Source: Ignavibacteriales bacterium (lineage in GTDB: Bacteria; Bacteroidota; Ignavibacteria; Ignavibacteriales; Ignavibacteriaceae). Taken from it: a stretch of 64,000 nucleotides of DNA. Below the pieces are notes generated by a model. That model did no database searches. It saw nothing but the letters and a program-made list of their open reading frames with translations, and was not told the origin of the DNA. The stretch lies in contig JADJMD010000016.1 in assembly GCA_016709765.1 (NCBI GenBank), positions 139,219 to 203,218 of the forward strand, in the 5' to 3' direction. Both the position numbers and the translations under genes were made by a program. Positions 10,901 to 18,826 of this stretch are shown in pieces; within the stretch, counting starts at the first letter, position 1; each line of letters opens with the position of its first letter.

Positions 10901-12173
10901 TAATTTAGATCAGGATGTGGAAAAGATTCTCGCCTATCTGGATAAAGATAAAATGTATAAAGTAATTAATAATGTGCTTTCAAATGCTTTCAAGTTTACC
11001 CCAGAATACGGAAGAATCAATGTAACTGTAGTTAAAAATATTGATATGGTTGAGATCAAAATATCCGATACAGGAATTGGAATAGCAAAAGAAAGAATAA
11101 ATAAAATATTTGACAGGTTCTATCAGGTTGATGATACTCATACCAGGGAGCAAGAAGGCACCGGGATAGGATTAGCATTGACAAAAGAACTTGTTGATCT
11201 ACAAAAAGGAAAGATTTATGTTGAGAGTAAAGAAGGTGAAGGATCAACTTTTACAATTAGCTTACCGTTGGGCAAAGAACATCTAAAACCTGAACAAATA
11301 ATTAAGATTGATAAAGATGAACAATTCACCCTTCCTGTTCAACAAGAAAGTATTACAAAAAATGCATCTATTCAAAACAGATTTGAAATAGAATCTCTGG
11401 TCCATCCACAAAAACCCACGCTTTTAGTAGTAGAAGATAATCTAGAAGTGAGATCTTTCATCACAGGCATTTTTGAAAATGACTATATAATCTATGCAGC
11501 CAACGACGGTGAGGACGGTTTAAGAATTTCGTTTGAAGAAATTCCTGAAATTATAATCAGTGATTTGATGATGCCGAAGATGGATGGATTTGAAATGTGT
11601 AGTAAGCTAAAAAGTGATGAAAGAACCAGCCACATACCTATAATTATGCTAACCGCAAAGGCAACTAACAAAGATAAGATTGAAGGATATGAATTGGGTG
11701 CAGATGATTATATAATGAAGCCCTTTGATGCAGATATTCTTAAAGCCAGAGTTAAGAACCTTCTTGGACAAAGGGAAAAACTAAAAGAACACTTTTTACA
11801 AGATGGATTATTTAATTTAGATGATAAGAGGATTACATCTACTGATAAAGTTTTCCTAAGGAAAGCTATTGAAATTATAAATAGTCATTTATCTGATACT
11901 GATTTTGGGGTTGAATCATTTGCGAAACAAATTGCAATCGGGAGGGCGACTTTGAATAAAAAATTAGTAGCACTTGTCGGCGAACCGCCAAGTGACCTGA
12001 TTAAACGAATAAGACTTTCCAGGTCTGCAAAATTACTGGAAAAAAACTTTGGGAATATCTCAGAAATAGCATTAGAAGTTGGATTTACTAACCCAGCTTA
12101 CTTTTCTGATTGTTTCAGAAAGCAATTTGGCATTTCACCTTCAGAATATCGAAGCAAGTTTGTTAATCATTAG
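7926..12173 (+). CDS. Hybrid two-component system protein (sensor kinase + receiver + AraC-type regulator)
   Basis: A 1415-residue one-protein signalling system typical of Bacteroidota. Order: signal peptide (about 1-25); periplasmic two-bladed propeller of Reg_prop repeats (many 'DxxGxxWIGTxxGL' units, about 30-740); Y_Y_Y domain (about 750-835); one membrane helix (about 846-868); HisKA with phosphoacceptor His904 in FTNISHEFRTPL; HATPase with NVLSNAFKFTPEYG, DTGIGIAKE and EGTGIGLAL; receiver with Asp1213 in ISDLMMPKMDG; C-terminal AraC/XylS helix-turn-helix (about 1310-1415). Such proteins sense an oligosaccharide or other ligand outside and bind DNA inside. It lies just upstream of the T9SS cargo array on the same strand, a plausible target. 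The reading frame is intact for more than 4 kb. Confidence 0.96.
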   Translation: MRYLSTKYLSFSLLLLLSTTINLYTQTKQLRFNHITVENGLPENSGCSIFQDHLGFIWIGTEGGLVKYDGYTFYQYKSSEVDGLKNQINAIREDITGILWISTNSGLQQFNPVTKTFINYEFPDSIFKSDQKIGYIHLDSANKLWFINSQTNGLYRFDYKNNELINFGPSGNNQQKINSSVSVWGKSELGQLPFLEDNKGNIWVGTVNTGLYRYSVNKDTLINFRNDKNSSTSISDDKILNIFQDSNGLIWIGTDGGGLNFYDNQTNSFKRFKRNSSNTNSLVSNTVYFIYEDKKGFLWLTTPAGLERFDPRRNEFLHFRHDSSNPHSLSTDWAMPLCEDDFGNLWLLNKNEIPEYFDFNNSTFVKCGSGFSYSDNYTPGSNLISFLKDHSGVLWFGTWFGGINVFNQSKSSFINWELTSKQGLPTGTDVSVICEDKKNNLAIITGEGTLYIYNKSRNEKLSFNFLGSGLRKQEYFNFCRAMFDRNGDLWIGDRGPRLIKFNMVNKTFKDYYIGSPVKNVGLIQNRVQGIFEIDDDRLLIGILDGVVEFNKKTGTSKLYQISPENLEAFRLIGIMKDSKNRIWYSTNFKGLYEYLVDKKEFISTDLNVGSIKIFESKNGNYWHGTYANGLFLIDNNAIKKHFTIKDGLPSNEVREMVEDDDGNLWLLTINGISRFDPNRKSFKNYGIEDGLKSKQCYAEFISSNGEIFIGSAKGLVSFFPDQVKDNPIPPKVVITKISLFNRTDDSLHFSKYLSELKDVELAYDQNDLYLEFVALHYVGPEKNIYSYMLENFDNNWKSPDAIRNATYTNLDPGQYIFRVKAANSDGVWNGKEASIKIIILPPWWQTTWAYIIYIIIISSIIYSIWKGQLKRIKIKQEFEMSRFEAQKLHEVDKIKTRFFTNISHEFRTPLTLIQGPAKQIIEKTNETSTRDSANFIYRNAQRLIGLVNQLLDLSKLEAGEMTIKASETDVVDLVKDIILSFTPLAEKKKITLNLDQDVEKILAYLDKDKMYKVINNVLSNAFKFTPEYGRINVTVVKNIDMVEIKISDTGIGIAKERINKIFDRFYQVDDTHTREQEGTGIGLALTKELVDLQKGKIYVESKEGEGSTFTISLPLGKEHLKPEQIIKIDKDEQFTLPVQQESITKNASIQNRFEIESLVHPQKPTLLVVEDNLEVRSFITGIFENDYIIYAANDGEDGLRISFEEIPEIIISDLMMPKMDGFEMCSKLKSDERTSHIPIIMLTAKATNKDKIEGYELGADDYIMKPFDADILKARVKNLLGQREKLKEHFLQDGLFNLDDKRITSTDKVFLRKAIEIINSHLSDTDFGVESFAKQIAIGRATLNKKLVALVGEPPSDLIKRIRLSRSAKLLEKNFGNISEIALEVGFTNPAYFSDCFRKQFGISPSEYRSKFVNH

Positions 12174-12326
12174 CAGTTACCAACTAATTTTTTCTTCATT
12201 TATACTAAATCGAAAGATTTATAGACCAGATTGGTAGATTTCCCACCCGCATAAGATTACCTTAGTAACAAATAATAATAGATAAAACCCAATACTCTGG
12301 TTTTGATAAATACGAATTTAGTCTAA

Positions 12327-12653
12327 AACAAGCTGAGTGGTGACTCATTGGAAGAATTATTACCGTCGGAATATTATTTAGGGCAAAATTTTCCTAACCC
12401 ATTTAATAAGGAAACAAAGATTAAATATTGTTTGCCAGTTAAATCAAATGTTAAACTAAGTCTATATAATTATGATGGGGACATAGTAAAAGAGTTAGTA
12501 AATGATATTAAGGAAGCCGGGACATATGAAATAATATTAGAGAGTAGTGATTTTACAGAGGGGAAATACTATTACTTGATTGAAGCCCTTGACCTTGCCT
12601 CTGGTTTAAAAAAGATTTTTAATGAAAAAAAACAAATAATTTTAATAAAATAA
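12327..12653 (+). pseudogene. Orphan T9SS sorting tail, remnant of a secreted protein
   Basis: The frame is open from 12327 to 12653 and encodes about 108 residues that are almost wholly a type IX secretion C-terminal sorting domain (YYLGQNFPNPFNKETKIKY, then SNVKLSLYNYDGD and GKYYYLIEA). There is no signal peptide and no passenger domain in front; a TAA stop lies at 12324-12326. A sorting tail without passenger cannot be exported by itself, so this is best read as the 3' end of a decayed cargo gene. It is more divergent than the tails downstream. A start at TTG 12348 is possible but no clear ribosome-binding site precedes it. Confidence 0.65.
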
Positions 12654-12719
12654 AAAAAACTATTAAACCCTTTATTTAAAGTGGTTTTAACTTTTTTAAT
12701 ACTTTAATCGGAGAGTGCT

Positions 12720-14871
12720 ATGAAAAATCTATCATTACTTTTTATTGTATTTCTTTTATTACAAATTAGTTCATTTGCTCAGCAAGAGTTTTTTAATGAA
12801 AATCCACCACAAATGATTTCAGCTGAAGGGGAAATGGGAAGTATTAATGTAACTTTAGATTCTTTAATGCTTGATTCCATTATCACTGCCTTATAAGAAT
12901 TCTCTCTCTATCCCCGGCATTGCATCCTTAATTATAAAAAATGATCAAGTGATATGGAATAAAAATTATGGTTTTAGAGATGTCGAACTTCAACTACCGG
13001 TTGAGGACTCAACGCTATTTGCTGTTTGCTCAATATCAAAAACATTTATAGGAACAGCAGTAATGCAACTCTGGGAAAATGGATTAATAGAACTTGACAA
13101 TAATATCAATGATTATCTACCATCTGGTTTTTCTGTTGTGAATCCATTTTTCCCAAATGATTCTATAACGGTTAAAATGCTTCTTACACACTCATCAAGT
13201 ATTGCAGATTATTGGGTGGAACTGGAGGAGTTCTTTGGGAGTTGCGGGGATTCTCCACTAAGGCTAGATAGTACACTAATACAATATTTTACTCCGGGAG
13301 GAATTTATTATTCGCTTTCTAATTTTAATAATACCCATCCTGGACAATCCTGTTATTACTCAAACCCTGGATCTTGCCTGTTAGCCCTTATCATTGAGAA
13401 TTTAACCGGGCAATCATTTGATGAATATACAAGAGACAACATATTTACTTCTTTATCTATGAACTCATCTTCTTGGTTTCTACAAGGATTGGATACATCT
13501 CAAATTGCAGTACCATATATAGTAGCCTCTCCAGGTTGTCATAAAGGGAATGCTTTTTATCCCATTACACAACTCAGGACTAATAAGTTTGAACTATCAA
13601 ATTATATTTCGGCCTATTTGAATGGCGGTAAATATAATAACAACAGGATTTTAGATAGTACAACAGTTTCACTTATGTTATCAGATCAGTTGGGATTTTC
13701 GACTACGGAGGGATACTTGCAGGGTCTGATTTGGTACAGAGATTCTCAATATGGTGCTGACACTTGGGGCCATTCCGGTAAATGGAGTGGTTATGAAACG
13801 CAAATGTTATTGAATAAAAATGAAAATTGGGGCATCGTGTTTTTCTTGAATAAACGTCTATATGATTATGCCGGATTTATTTCTACCCTATACTCTCTTG
13901 TTGATTATGCAAACTTATATGGAAATATTTATGCAAATACACCCAAGGTTGATAAAGGATATGCAAGAATTGGTATCGATAACGTCTTATTCAGAACAAC
14001 ATTTTCAAATATTTATGATCATCAGTTTAACGCTCATCTTATATATTCAAATTCAGACGGTATAATTTTAGATTCTGTATTGCTCTATGATGATGGAATA
14101 CACGGAGATTCACTTTCGAATGACGGTATTTATGGTGGATACATTCCACCTCAACAGACTAATGATTTTTACTCTCTAGGTGTCAGTACAATTGATAACC
14201 AAACAAATAAATATTTTAACACACCTGATATTTGTAAATTTACAACTATACCGTTATTAATTGATAGTCTGCCTATTGGGACAGCTAATAATTATAGATA
14301 TACCTTTAAGCCATTTCTAAAAAATGCAGGCACAAGCTTAACCATAGAAAATATAATTATTAAACTAACAAGCAATGACCCCTGGGTTACACTAATTTTC
14401 CCTGAAGGTGGTAGAGGATGTCCAAATCTTTTGCCTGGTGATATTAAGGGTGTTGTACAACCATTCGTAGTTACTTACGACTCAGCAACATTTCCAGGGC
14501 CGGGATATTTTAATTTAACGTTTAATATTTCAAGTAATGGTTGGGACTATTGGCAGATAGATACGACAATTAGTATAACCGGTATTTCAGATGCAGAGCC
14601 ATTGCCAATTTATTATACTCTTGACCAAAACTTTCCCAATCCATTTAACCCTGTAACTACAATTAAATACCAGATACCACATAGGAGTAATGTATCTCTT
14701 AAGATATATGATATAATTGGAAATGAAGTCGCTGATTTAATAAACGAAGAACAGGAAGTGGGATTTTACAATATTGACTTTGATGCAAGCAAATTTTCGA
14801 GTGGAGTATATTTCTATAGAATACAAGCTGGAAGTTTTGTTCAGACAAGAAAAATGATTTTGTTGAAGTAA
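12720..14871 (+). CDS. Secreted serine hydrolase (beta-lactamase/PBP4-like) with T9SS tail, one frameshift
   Basis: Begins at ATG 12720 after GGAGAGTGCT with a clear signal peptide (MKNLSLLFIVFLLLQISSFAQ); that frame stops at 12893-12895. From about 12871 the next frame carries the hydrolase: IPGIASLIIKNDQVIW, the SxxK nucleophile motif SISKTF (Ser codon 13030), a YSN motif (YYSNPGSCLLALIIENL) and HSGKWSGYE near the end of the domain. A beta-sandwich module (about 14160-14580) and a complete sorting tail ending QTRKMILLK follow. The family cleaves or transfers peptides, esters or beta-lactams; class C-like architecture does not prove resistance. The break needs one base removed (or two added) between about 12860 and 12895. 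Its C-terminal 230 residues are homologous to the neighbouring S41 protease. Confidence 0.85.
14629..14871 (+). repeat. T9SS tail direct repeat, copy 1
   Basis: About 240 bases coding the sorting tail (NFPNPFNPVTTIKYQIPHRS to MILLK). DNA is nearly identical to copies at 17201-17443 and 18520-18762, with only scattered substitutions, far closer than the passenger domains. Confidence 0.8.
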
Positions 14872-14884
14872 GAAATTAGAAAAG

Positions 14885-14912
14885 CCTCTCACTAAGAGAG
14901 GATTTAATTTTT
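14885..14912 (+). terminator. Rho-independent terminator after the serine hydrolase gene
   Basis: Stem CCTCTC (14885-14890), loop ACTAA, GAGAGG (14896-14901), followed by ATTTAATTTTTT. The same stem recurs after the next two genes. Confidence 0.75.
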
Positions 14913-14935
14913 TAAATAATTATTAGGTGAAAGCT

Positions 14936-17443
14936 ATGAAAAACCTATCCCATATTTTGTTTTTCATTTTATTTGTATCAAACTTTTGTTTTTCTCAGTT
15001 ACTTACAGGAATATCATCTGACACAGTTAAACTACCACAGGAAGATGTTTGGCCGATTAAAGAAAAAATGACACCGCACGAGACTAAATCAGTTGCGTCT
15101 TCGTTGCACCCTTCATTTTATGATCGTAAAGATGAGTGGCCAACAATTATTAAAGAGTTCTGGGGTCCTGGGGAATCACTTGCAGGCAAACTGGCAACTT
15201 TTGATGTATACCAGAATTTTGCCAGAGCTTATAATGCTACATTCCTTTGGAATCCAATCAATTGGGATTCACTTGCATCTGCCCTCAGATCACAAATCAA
15301 TGATTCCACAAGTCGCGGAGAATTTTCAAGAATCTTAAACGATCTTGCGTTTGGGATAAAAGATGCACATGCGTATGCAATGGATAATGTAATGCGGACT
15401 ACCTCATTAAATCCCGGGGCACCAATTCTTGCTGATGGATACGGATTTATAACTAATTTTGGTGCCGGTCTTACACCTCTTGAAGATAGTACCTTGCTTG
15501 TTTACAAAGCAGTATCAAACCATCCACTAGGATTAGTCCCTGGCGATATCATTCTAGGTTATCAGGGTGTACCGTGGTATCAAATCTTGGGGGAACTATT
15601 GCAGGGAGGTGTACCTCACACTCTATGGATGGGCGGAGCGCCGACTGCCGATAAGCGAACACTATTATGCGCAGCTAGTGAGAGCTGGCACTTGTTTGAT
15701 ACAATTGACGTAGTTAAGCACTCCTCTGGTCAGATAGTGCATCTGCCACTAGATTCGATGATTACTCTCAGCGTCCCTTCTAGTTATATTAATAATGAGC
15801 AGTTACAGGTGCCCGGTGTACCAATGCCAGAATTTAATTGGAATAACGGAGCGGTAACTTATGGAATTATCGATGGGACAAACATTGGTTATATATATGT
15901 TTATCATCACAATTATTTCGGAGTAAGTTATGAATTTGTTTTAGCAGTGGAAGCACTTATGGAAACGGATGGACTTATCATAGATATACGTAATGACTGG
16001 GGGGGACAGTTCGGATTGAATGATGGCATTAGCCGTTTAATGAATTATCCAACCTCAACTTTGGATCCAATGACAAGATGTTCACCAATCGATCTATTCT
16101 CAATTTGTCCAGATCCGCAATCTTGGTTCAATGGATATATACCGAATGATATTGGTACCTATTATGATCGGCCAATTGCAGTGCTTTTAGGTCCAAACTG
16201 TGCTAGTTATGGAGATATCTCAGCCTGGCAGTTTTCTTATGTCCCTTATGTACGGACTTTTGGGCGCTCGCCAAAAGCGATTTATAGTTACTTTGACGAT
16301 GTCGTTAAACCCATAAGTTCGGGATATGATTTACGATGTCCAATAGGGACTGATGTTGATCATTATAATCCGGATTCTATAAGGTGGGGACAAGAATATC
16401 CCTTATATGAGGAGGTATGGCTTACGCCAGATGGTGTTGCTAATGGTGAAGATGATGTTGTTAACAGAGCCGTGGAATGGATGAACAATTTAGTGTTCCC
16501 ACACAATGTATTTCCCGAAAAAGGATATTACGCTGCAGGGATAGATACTGCTCATATATTTTCTACGATTGAAAATCCTAATTCTCATCAGATATCAGCA
16601 CGTGGATATATTAAAACATTTGGAGGTGTTCTGATTGATTCAGTAGATTTTGTTCATCAATTACTAAACCCCTCTGGTGAATTATGGCTGGGGAGTTTTG
16701 ACTTACCGTTAGCTGAAGAATTCTACGATGTTTCAGTTACTTCTATTGATAATACAACAGGAGAAAAATTCCCAGTTCCAAATGCCACCAAATTTACTAC
16801 TGTACCGTTATCAATTGATAGTCTCCCTGTTGGGATAGCTAATAATTATAAATATACCTTTAAGCCATTTCTAAAAAATGCAGGATCGACCTACACTCTA
16901 GAAAACATTGTTGTTAAAATGACGAGTGAGAATCCTTGGGTAACGGATATATTTCCAGAGGGTGGTAGAGGATGCCCCAATCTTTTACCTGGTGAAGTTA
17001 AAAGCGTACCAGCTGCTTTTGCAGTAACTTTTGATCCAGCCACTTTCCCAAATTTTCCAGACTCTGGATATTTCAATTTAACCTTTACTATATCAAGCAA
17101 TAGTCTGGACTATTGGCGCATAGATACATTAGTATATGTTCAGACGTATACTGATGTTGAAGATGAATTATCTAGGCCTTTAACTTTCAATCTAGAACAA
17201 AACTTCCCCAATCCATTTAACCCTGTAACTACAATTAAATACCAGATACCACATAGAAGTAATGTATCTCTTAAGATATATGATATAATTGGCAATGAGG
17301 TCGCAGATTTAATAAATGAAGAACAGGAAGTAGGATTTTATAATATTGACTTTGATGCAAGCAAATTTTCGAGTGGAGTATATTTCTATAGAATACAAGC
17401 GGGAGATTTTGTGCAGACAAGGAAGATGATTTTGCTGAAATAA
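14936..17443 (+). CDS. Secreted S41-family (tail-specific) protease with T9SS tail
   Basis: An 835-residue exported protein. ATG 14936 is chosen over the in-frame GTG at 14927 because it starts a good signal peptide (MKNLSHILFFILFVSNFCFSQ) and sits 6-9 bases after AGGTGA. The middle holds an S41/TSPc core: TDGLIIDIRNDWGGQFG (about 340-360) and RPIAVLLGPNCASYGDISAW, in which Ser424 is the probable nucleophile. A short PDZ-like stretch (LVPGDIILGYQGVP) precedes it. The C-terminal part has a beta-sandwich (about 600-750) and a sorting tail. S41 enzymes cut proteins near their C termini; here the product should be surface-attached or released. The substrate is unknown. The same leader and terminator are shared with the next two genes. 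Confidence 0.88.
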   Translation: MKNLSHILFFILFVSNFCFSQLLTGISSDTVKLPQEDVWPIKEKMTPHETKSVASSLHPSFYDRKDEWPTIIKEFWGPGESLAGKLATFDVYQNFARAYNATFLWNPINWDSLASALRSQINDSTSRGEFSRILNDLAFGIKDAHAYAMDNVMRTTSLNPGAPILADGYGFITNFGAGLTPLEDSTLLVYKAVSNHPLGLVPGDIILGYQGVPWYQILGELLQGGVPHTLWMGGAPTADKRTLLCAASESWHLFDTIDVVKHSSGQIVHLPLDSMITLSVPSSYINNEQLQVPGVPMPEFNWNNGAVTYGIIDGTNIGYIYVYHHNYFGVSYEFVLAVEALMETDGLIIDIRNDWGGQFGLNDGISRLMNYPTSTLDPMTRCSPIDLFSICPDPQSWFNGYIPNDIGTYYDRPIAVLLGPNCASYGDISAWQFSYVPYVRTFGRSPKAIYSYFDDVVKPISSGYDLRCPIGTDVDHYNPDSIRWGQEYPLYEEVWLTPDGVANGEDDVVNRAVEWMNNLVFPHNVFPEKGYYAAGIDTAHIFSTIENPNSHQISARGYIKTFGGVLIDSVDFVHQLLNPSGELWLGSFDLPLAEEFYDVSVTSIDNTTGEKFPVPNATKFTTVPLSIDSLPVGIANNYKYTFKPFLKNAGSTYTLENIVVKMTSENPWVTDIFPEGGRGCPNLLPGEVKSVPAAFAVTFDPATFPNFPDSGYFNLTFTISSNSLDYWRIDTLVYVQTYTDVEDELSRPLTFNLEQNFPNPFNPVTTIKYQIPHRSNVSLKIYDIIGNEVADLINEEQEVGFYNIDFDASKFSSGVYFYRIQAGDFVQTRKMILLK
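17201..17443 (+). repeat. T9SS tail direct repeat, copy 2
   Basis: Second copy of the near-identical tail-coding segment, at the 3' end of the S41 protease gene. Confidence 0.8.
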
Positions 17444-17452
17444 GAATTAGTT

Positions 17453-17488
17453 AAGCCTCTCAGAAAATGAGAGGCTTGTCCTTTTTAA
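17453..17488 (+). terminator. Rho-independent terminator after the S41 protease gene
   Basis: Stem AAGCCTCTCA (17453-17462), loop GAAAA-like, TGAGAGGCTT (17468-17477), then GTCCTTTTTAATT. Confidence 0.85.
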
Positions 17489-17508
17489 TTATTTAATAGG
17501 TGAGGGCT

Positions 17509-18762
17509 ATGAAAAATTTATATTTAGTCAATGTTTTAATCTTCTCGGCTATATTTTATTATAAAACTTATGCACAAGATGTTAACTGGGAAAGAATCAA
17601 TTACCTTAATGTTAGTGATGTCAATTCCATTGCAATAAACTCGAACGACGACATCTTCGTTACAGCTGGTGATTCATTATTTCGCTCAACTGATGGTGGT
17701 AATAGGTGGATTAAATTAAATACATCAAGCTTTTCATATTTTTTTAGCATTATATTCATTAATCATAATGATGATATTTTTGCAACATCCCTTGGTGGTG
17801 TAATATATCGGTCAACAGACAATGGTAGCAGTTGGACAAGCATATTAAATCAGTCTTCAGTCTATGGTATGGTTGAGGACGCTTTAAATAATTTATATGT
17901 TGCTAACTGTTTCGGTGGTGTTTTACGTTCTACAAATAATGGCAGTCAATGGATACAAGTGTTAGATAGTGCCGATGTACACGGTATTGTTATTTTGCCT
18001 TCACAAGAAATTATTGCGGGGTGTCCCGCAAGGAATTTGCCAAAAGCATTTCGTTCTGCTGATTACGGTATAAGTTGGCAAGAATATTCTTGGGGCTTCA
18101 CATCACTAATTTGTAATTCAACTGGTCTTTTATTCGCAGGAGCCGGAAGTGGAGGTATGTGGCCATTATATGGAAGTAGTTATATTTTCAGATCAACAAA
18201 TAACGGGGCAACCTGGGATAGTGTATATAGTTGTATAGATAGTAGCCATATTAACCGTATATACGATATTGTAACAGACAATAACGATCAATTATTTGCT
18301 ATTGGATCTCTAGGTATTGTCTCTTCCACGGACAATGGTAATAGCTGGGTCACGCATAATGCCGGGCTGACAACTAATGATGTTTCTGCAATTGAAAAGA
18401 ATTCGGAAGGTGAAATATTCGTTGGAACTCCAGACGGTGTATATATTTGTGTTAAAAAAACTCCAACAGGCGTGATAAACGATAAAGAGATCCTACCAAA
18501 AAATTTTATACTTTCACAGAACTACCCGAATCCATTTAACCCTGTAACAACAATTAAATACCAGATACCACATAGAAGTAATGTTTCACTTAAAATATAT
18601 GATTTACTTGGTAATGAGGTTGCTGACTTGGTAAATGAAGAACAGGAAGTGGGATTTTACAATATTGACTTTGATGCAAGCAAATTTTCGAGTGGAGTAT
18701 ATTTCTATAGAATACAAGCTGGAGATTTTGTTCAAACTAAGAAAATGATTTTGCTGAAATAA
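17509..18762 (+). CDS. Secreted Asp-box (BNR) beta-propeller protein with T9SS tail
   Basis: A 417-residue exported protein starting at ATG 17509 after TAGGTGAGGGCT; signal peptide about residues 1-22 (ending TYAQ). Six or more repeats of the Asp-box type follow (FRSTDGGNRWIKL, YRSTDNGSSWTSI, LRSTNNGSQWIQV, FRSTNNGATWDSV, SSTDNGNSWVTHN), each marking a propeller blade as in sialidase-like or photosystem-assembly-like folds. No catalytic set of a sialidase is evident, so a binding role is more likely. A sorting tail of about 80 residues (NYPNPFNPVTTIKY to KKMILLK) ends the protein. It is the third member of the array of T9SS genes with shared control elements. Confidence 0.88.
   Translation: MKNLYLVNVLIFSAIFYYKTYAQDVNWERINYLNVSDVNSIAINSNDDIFVTAGDSLFRSTDGGNRWIKLNTSSFSYFFSIIFINHNDDIFATSLGGVIYRSTDNGSSWTSILNQSSVYGMVEDALNNLYVANCFGGVLRSTNNGSQWIQVLDSADVHGIVILPSQEIIAGCPARNLPKAFRSADYGISWQEYSWGFTSLICNSTGLLFAGAGSGGMWPLYGSSYIFRSTNNGATWDSVYSCIDSSHINRIYDIVTDNNDQLFAIGSLGIVSSTDNGNSWVTHNAGLTTNDVSAIEKNSEGEIFVGTPDGVYICVKKTPTGVINDKEILPKNFILSQNYPNPFNPVTTIKYQIPHRSNVSLKIYDLLGNEVADLVNEEQEVGFYNIDFDASKFSSGVYFYRIQAGDFVQTKKMILLK
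18520..18762 (+). repeat. T9SS tail direct repeat, copy 3
   Basis: Third copy of the near-identical tail-coding segment, at the 3' end of the Asp-box gene; it differs mainly in the IYDLLGNEVADLVN part. Confidence 0.8.
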
Positions 18763-18772
18763 GAAATTAGTC

Positions 18773-18806
18773 AAGCCTCTTATTCAGAGAGGCTTTTATT
18801 TTTTTA
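18773..18806 (+). terminator. Rho-independent terminator after the Asp-box gene
   Basis: Stem AAGCCTCT (18773-18780), loop TATTCAG, AGAGGCTT (18788-18795), then TTATTTTTTTAAT. Confidence 0.85.
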
Positions 18807-18826
18807 ATAATTATTAGGTGAAAGCT

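Noticed and set aside
12174..12326. Further coding remnant between the hybrid sensor and the orphan tail
   Set aside because: Stops in all frames and no recognisable passenger sequence.
12871..14871. Antibiotic-resistance beta-lactamase
   Set aside because: The fold family is shared with peptidases and esterases, and the protein carries a surface sorting tail; resistance cannot be claimed.
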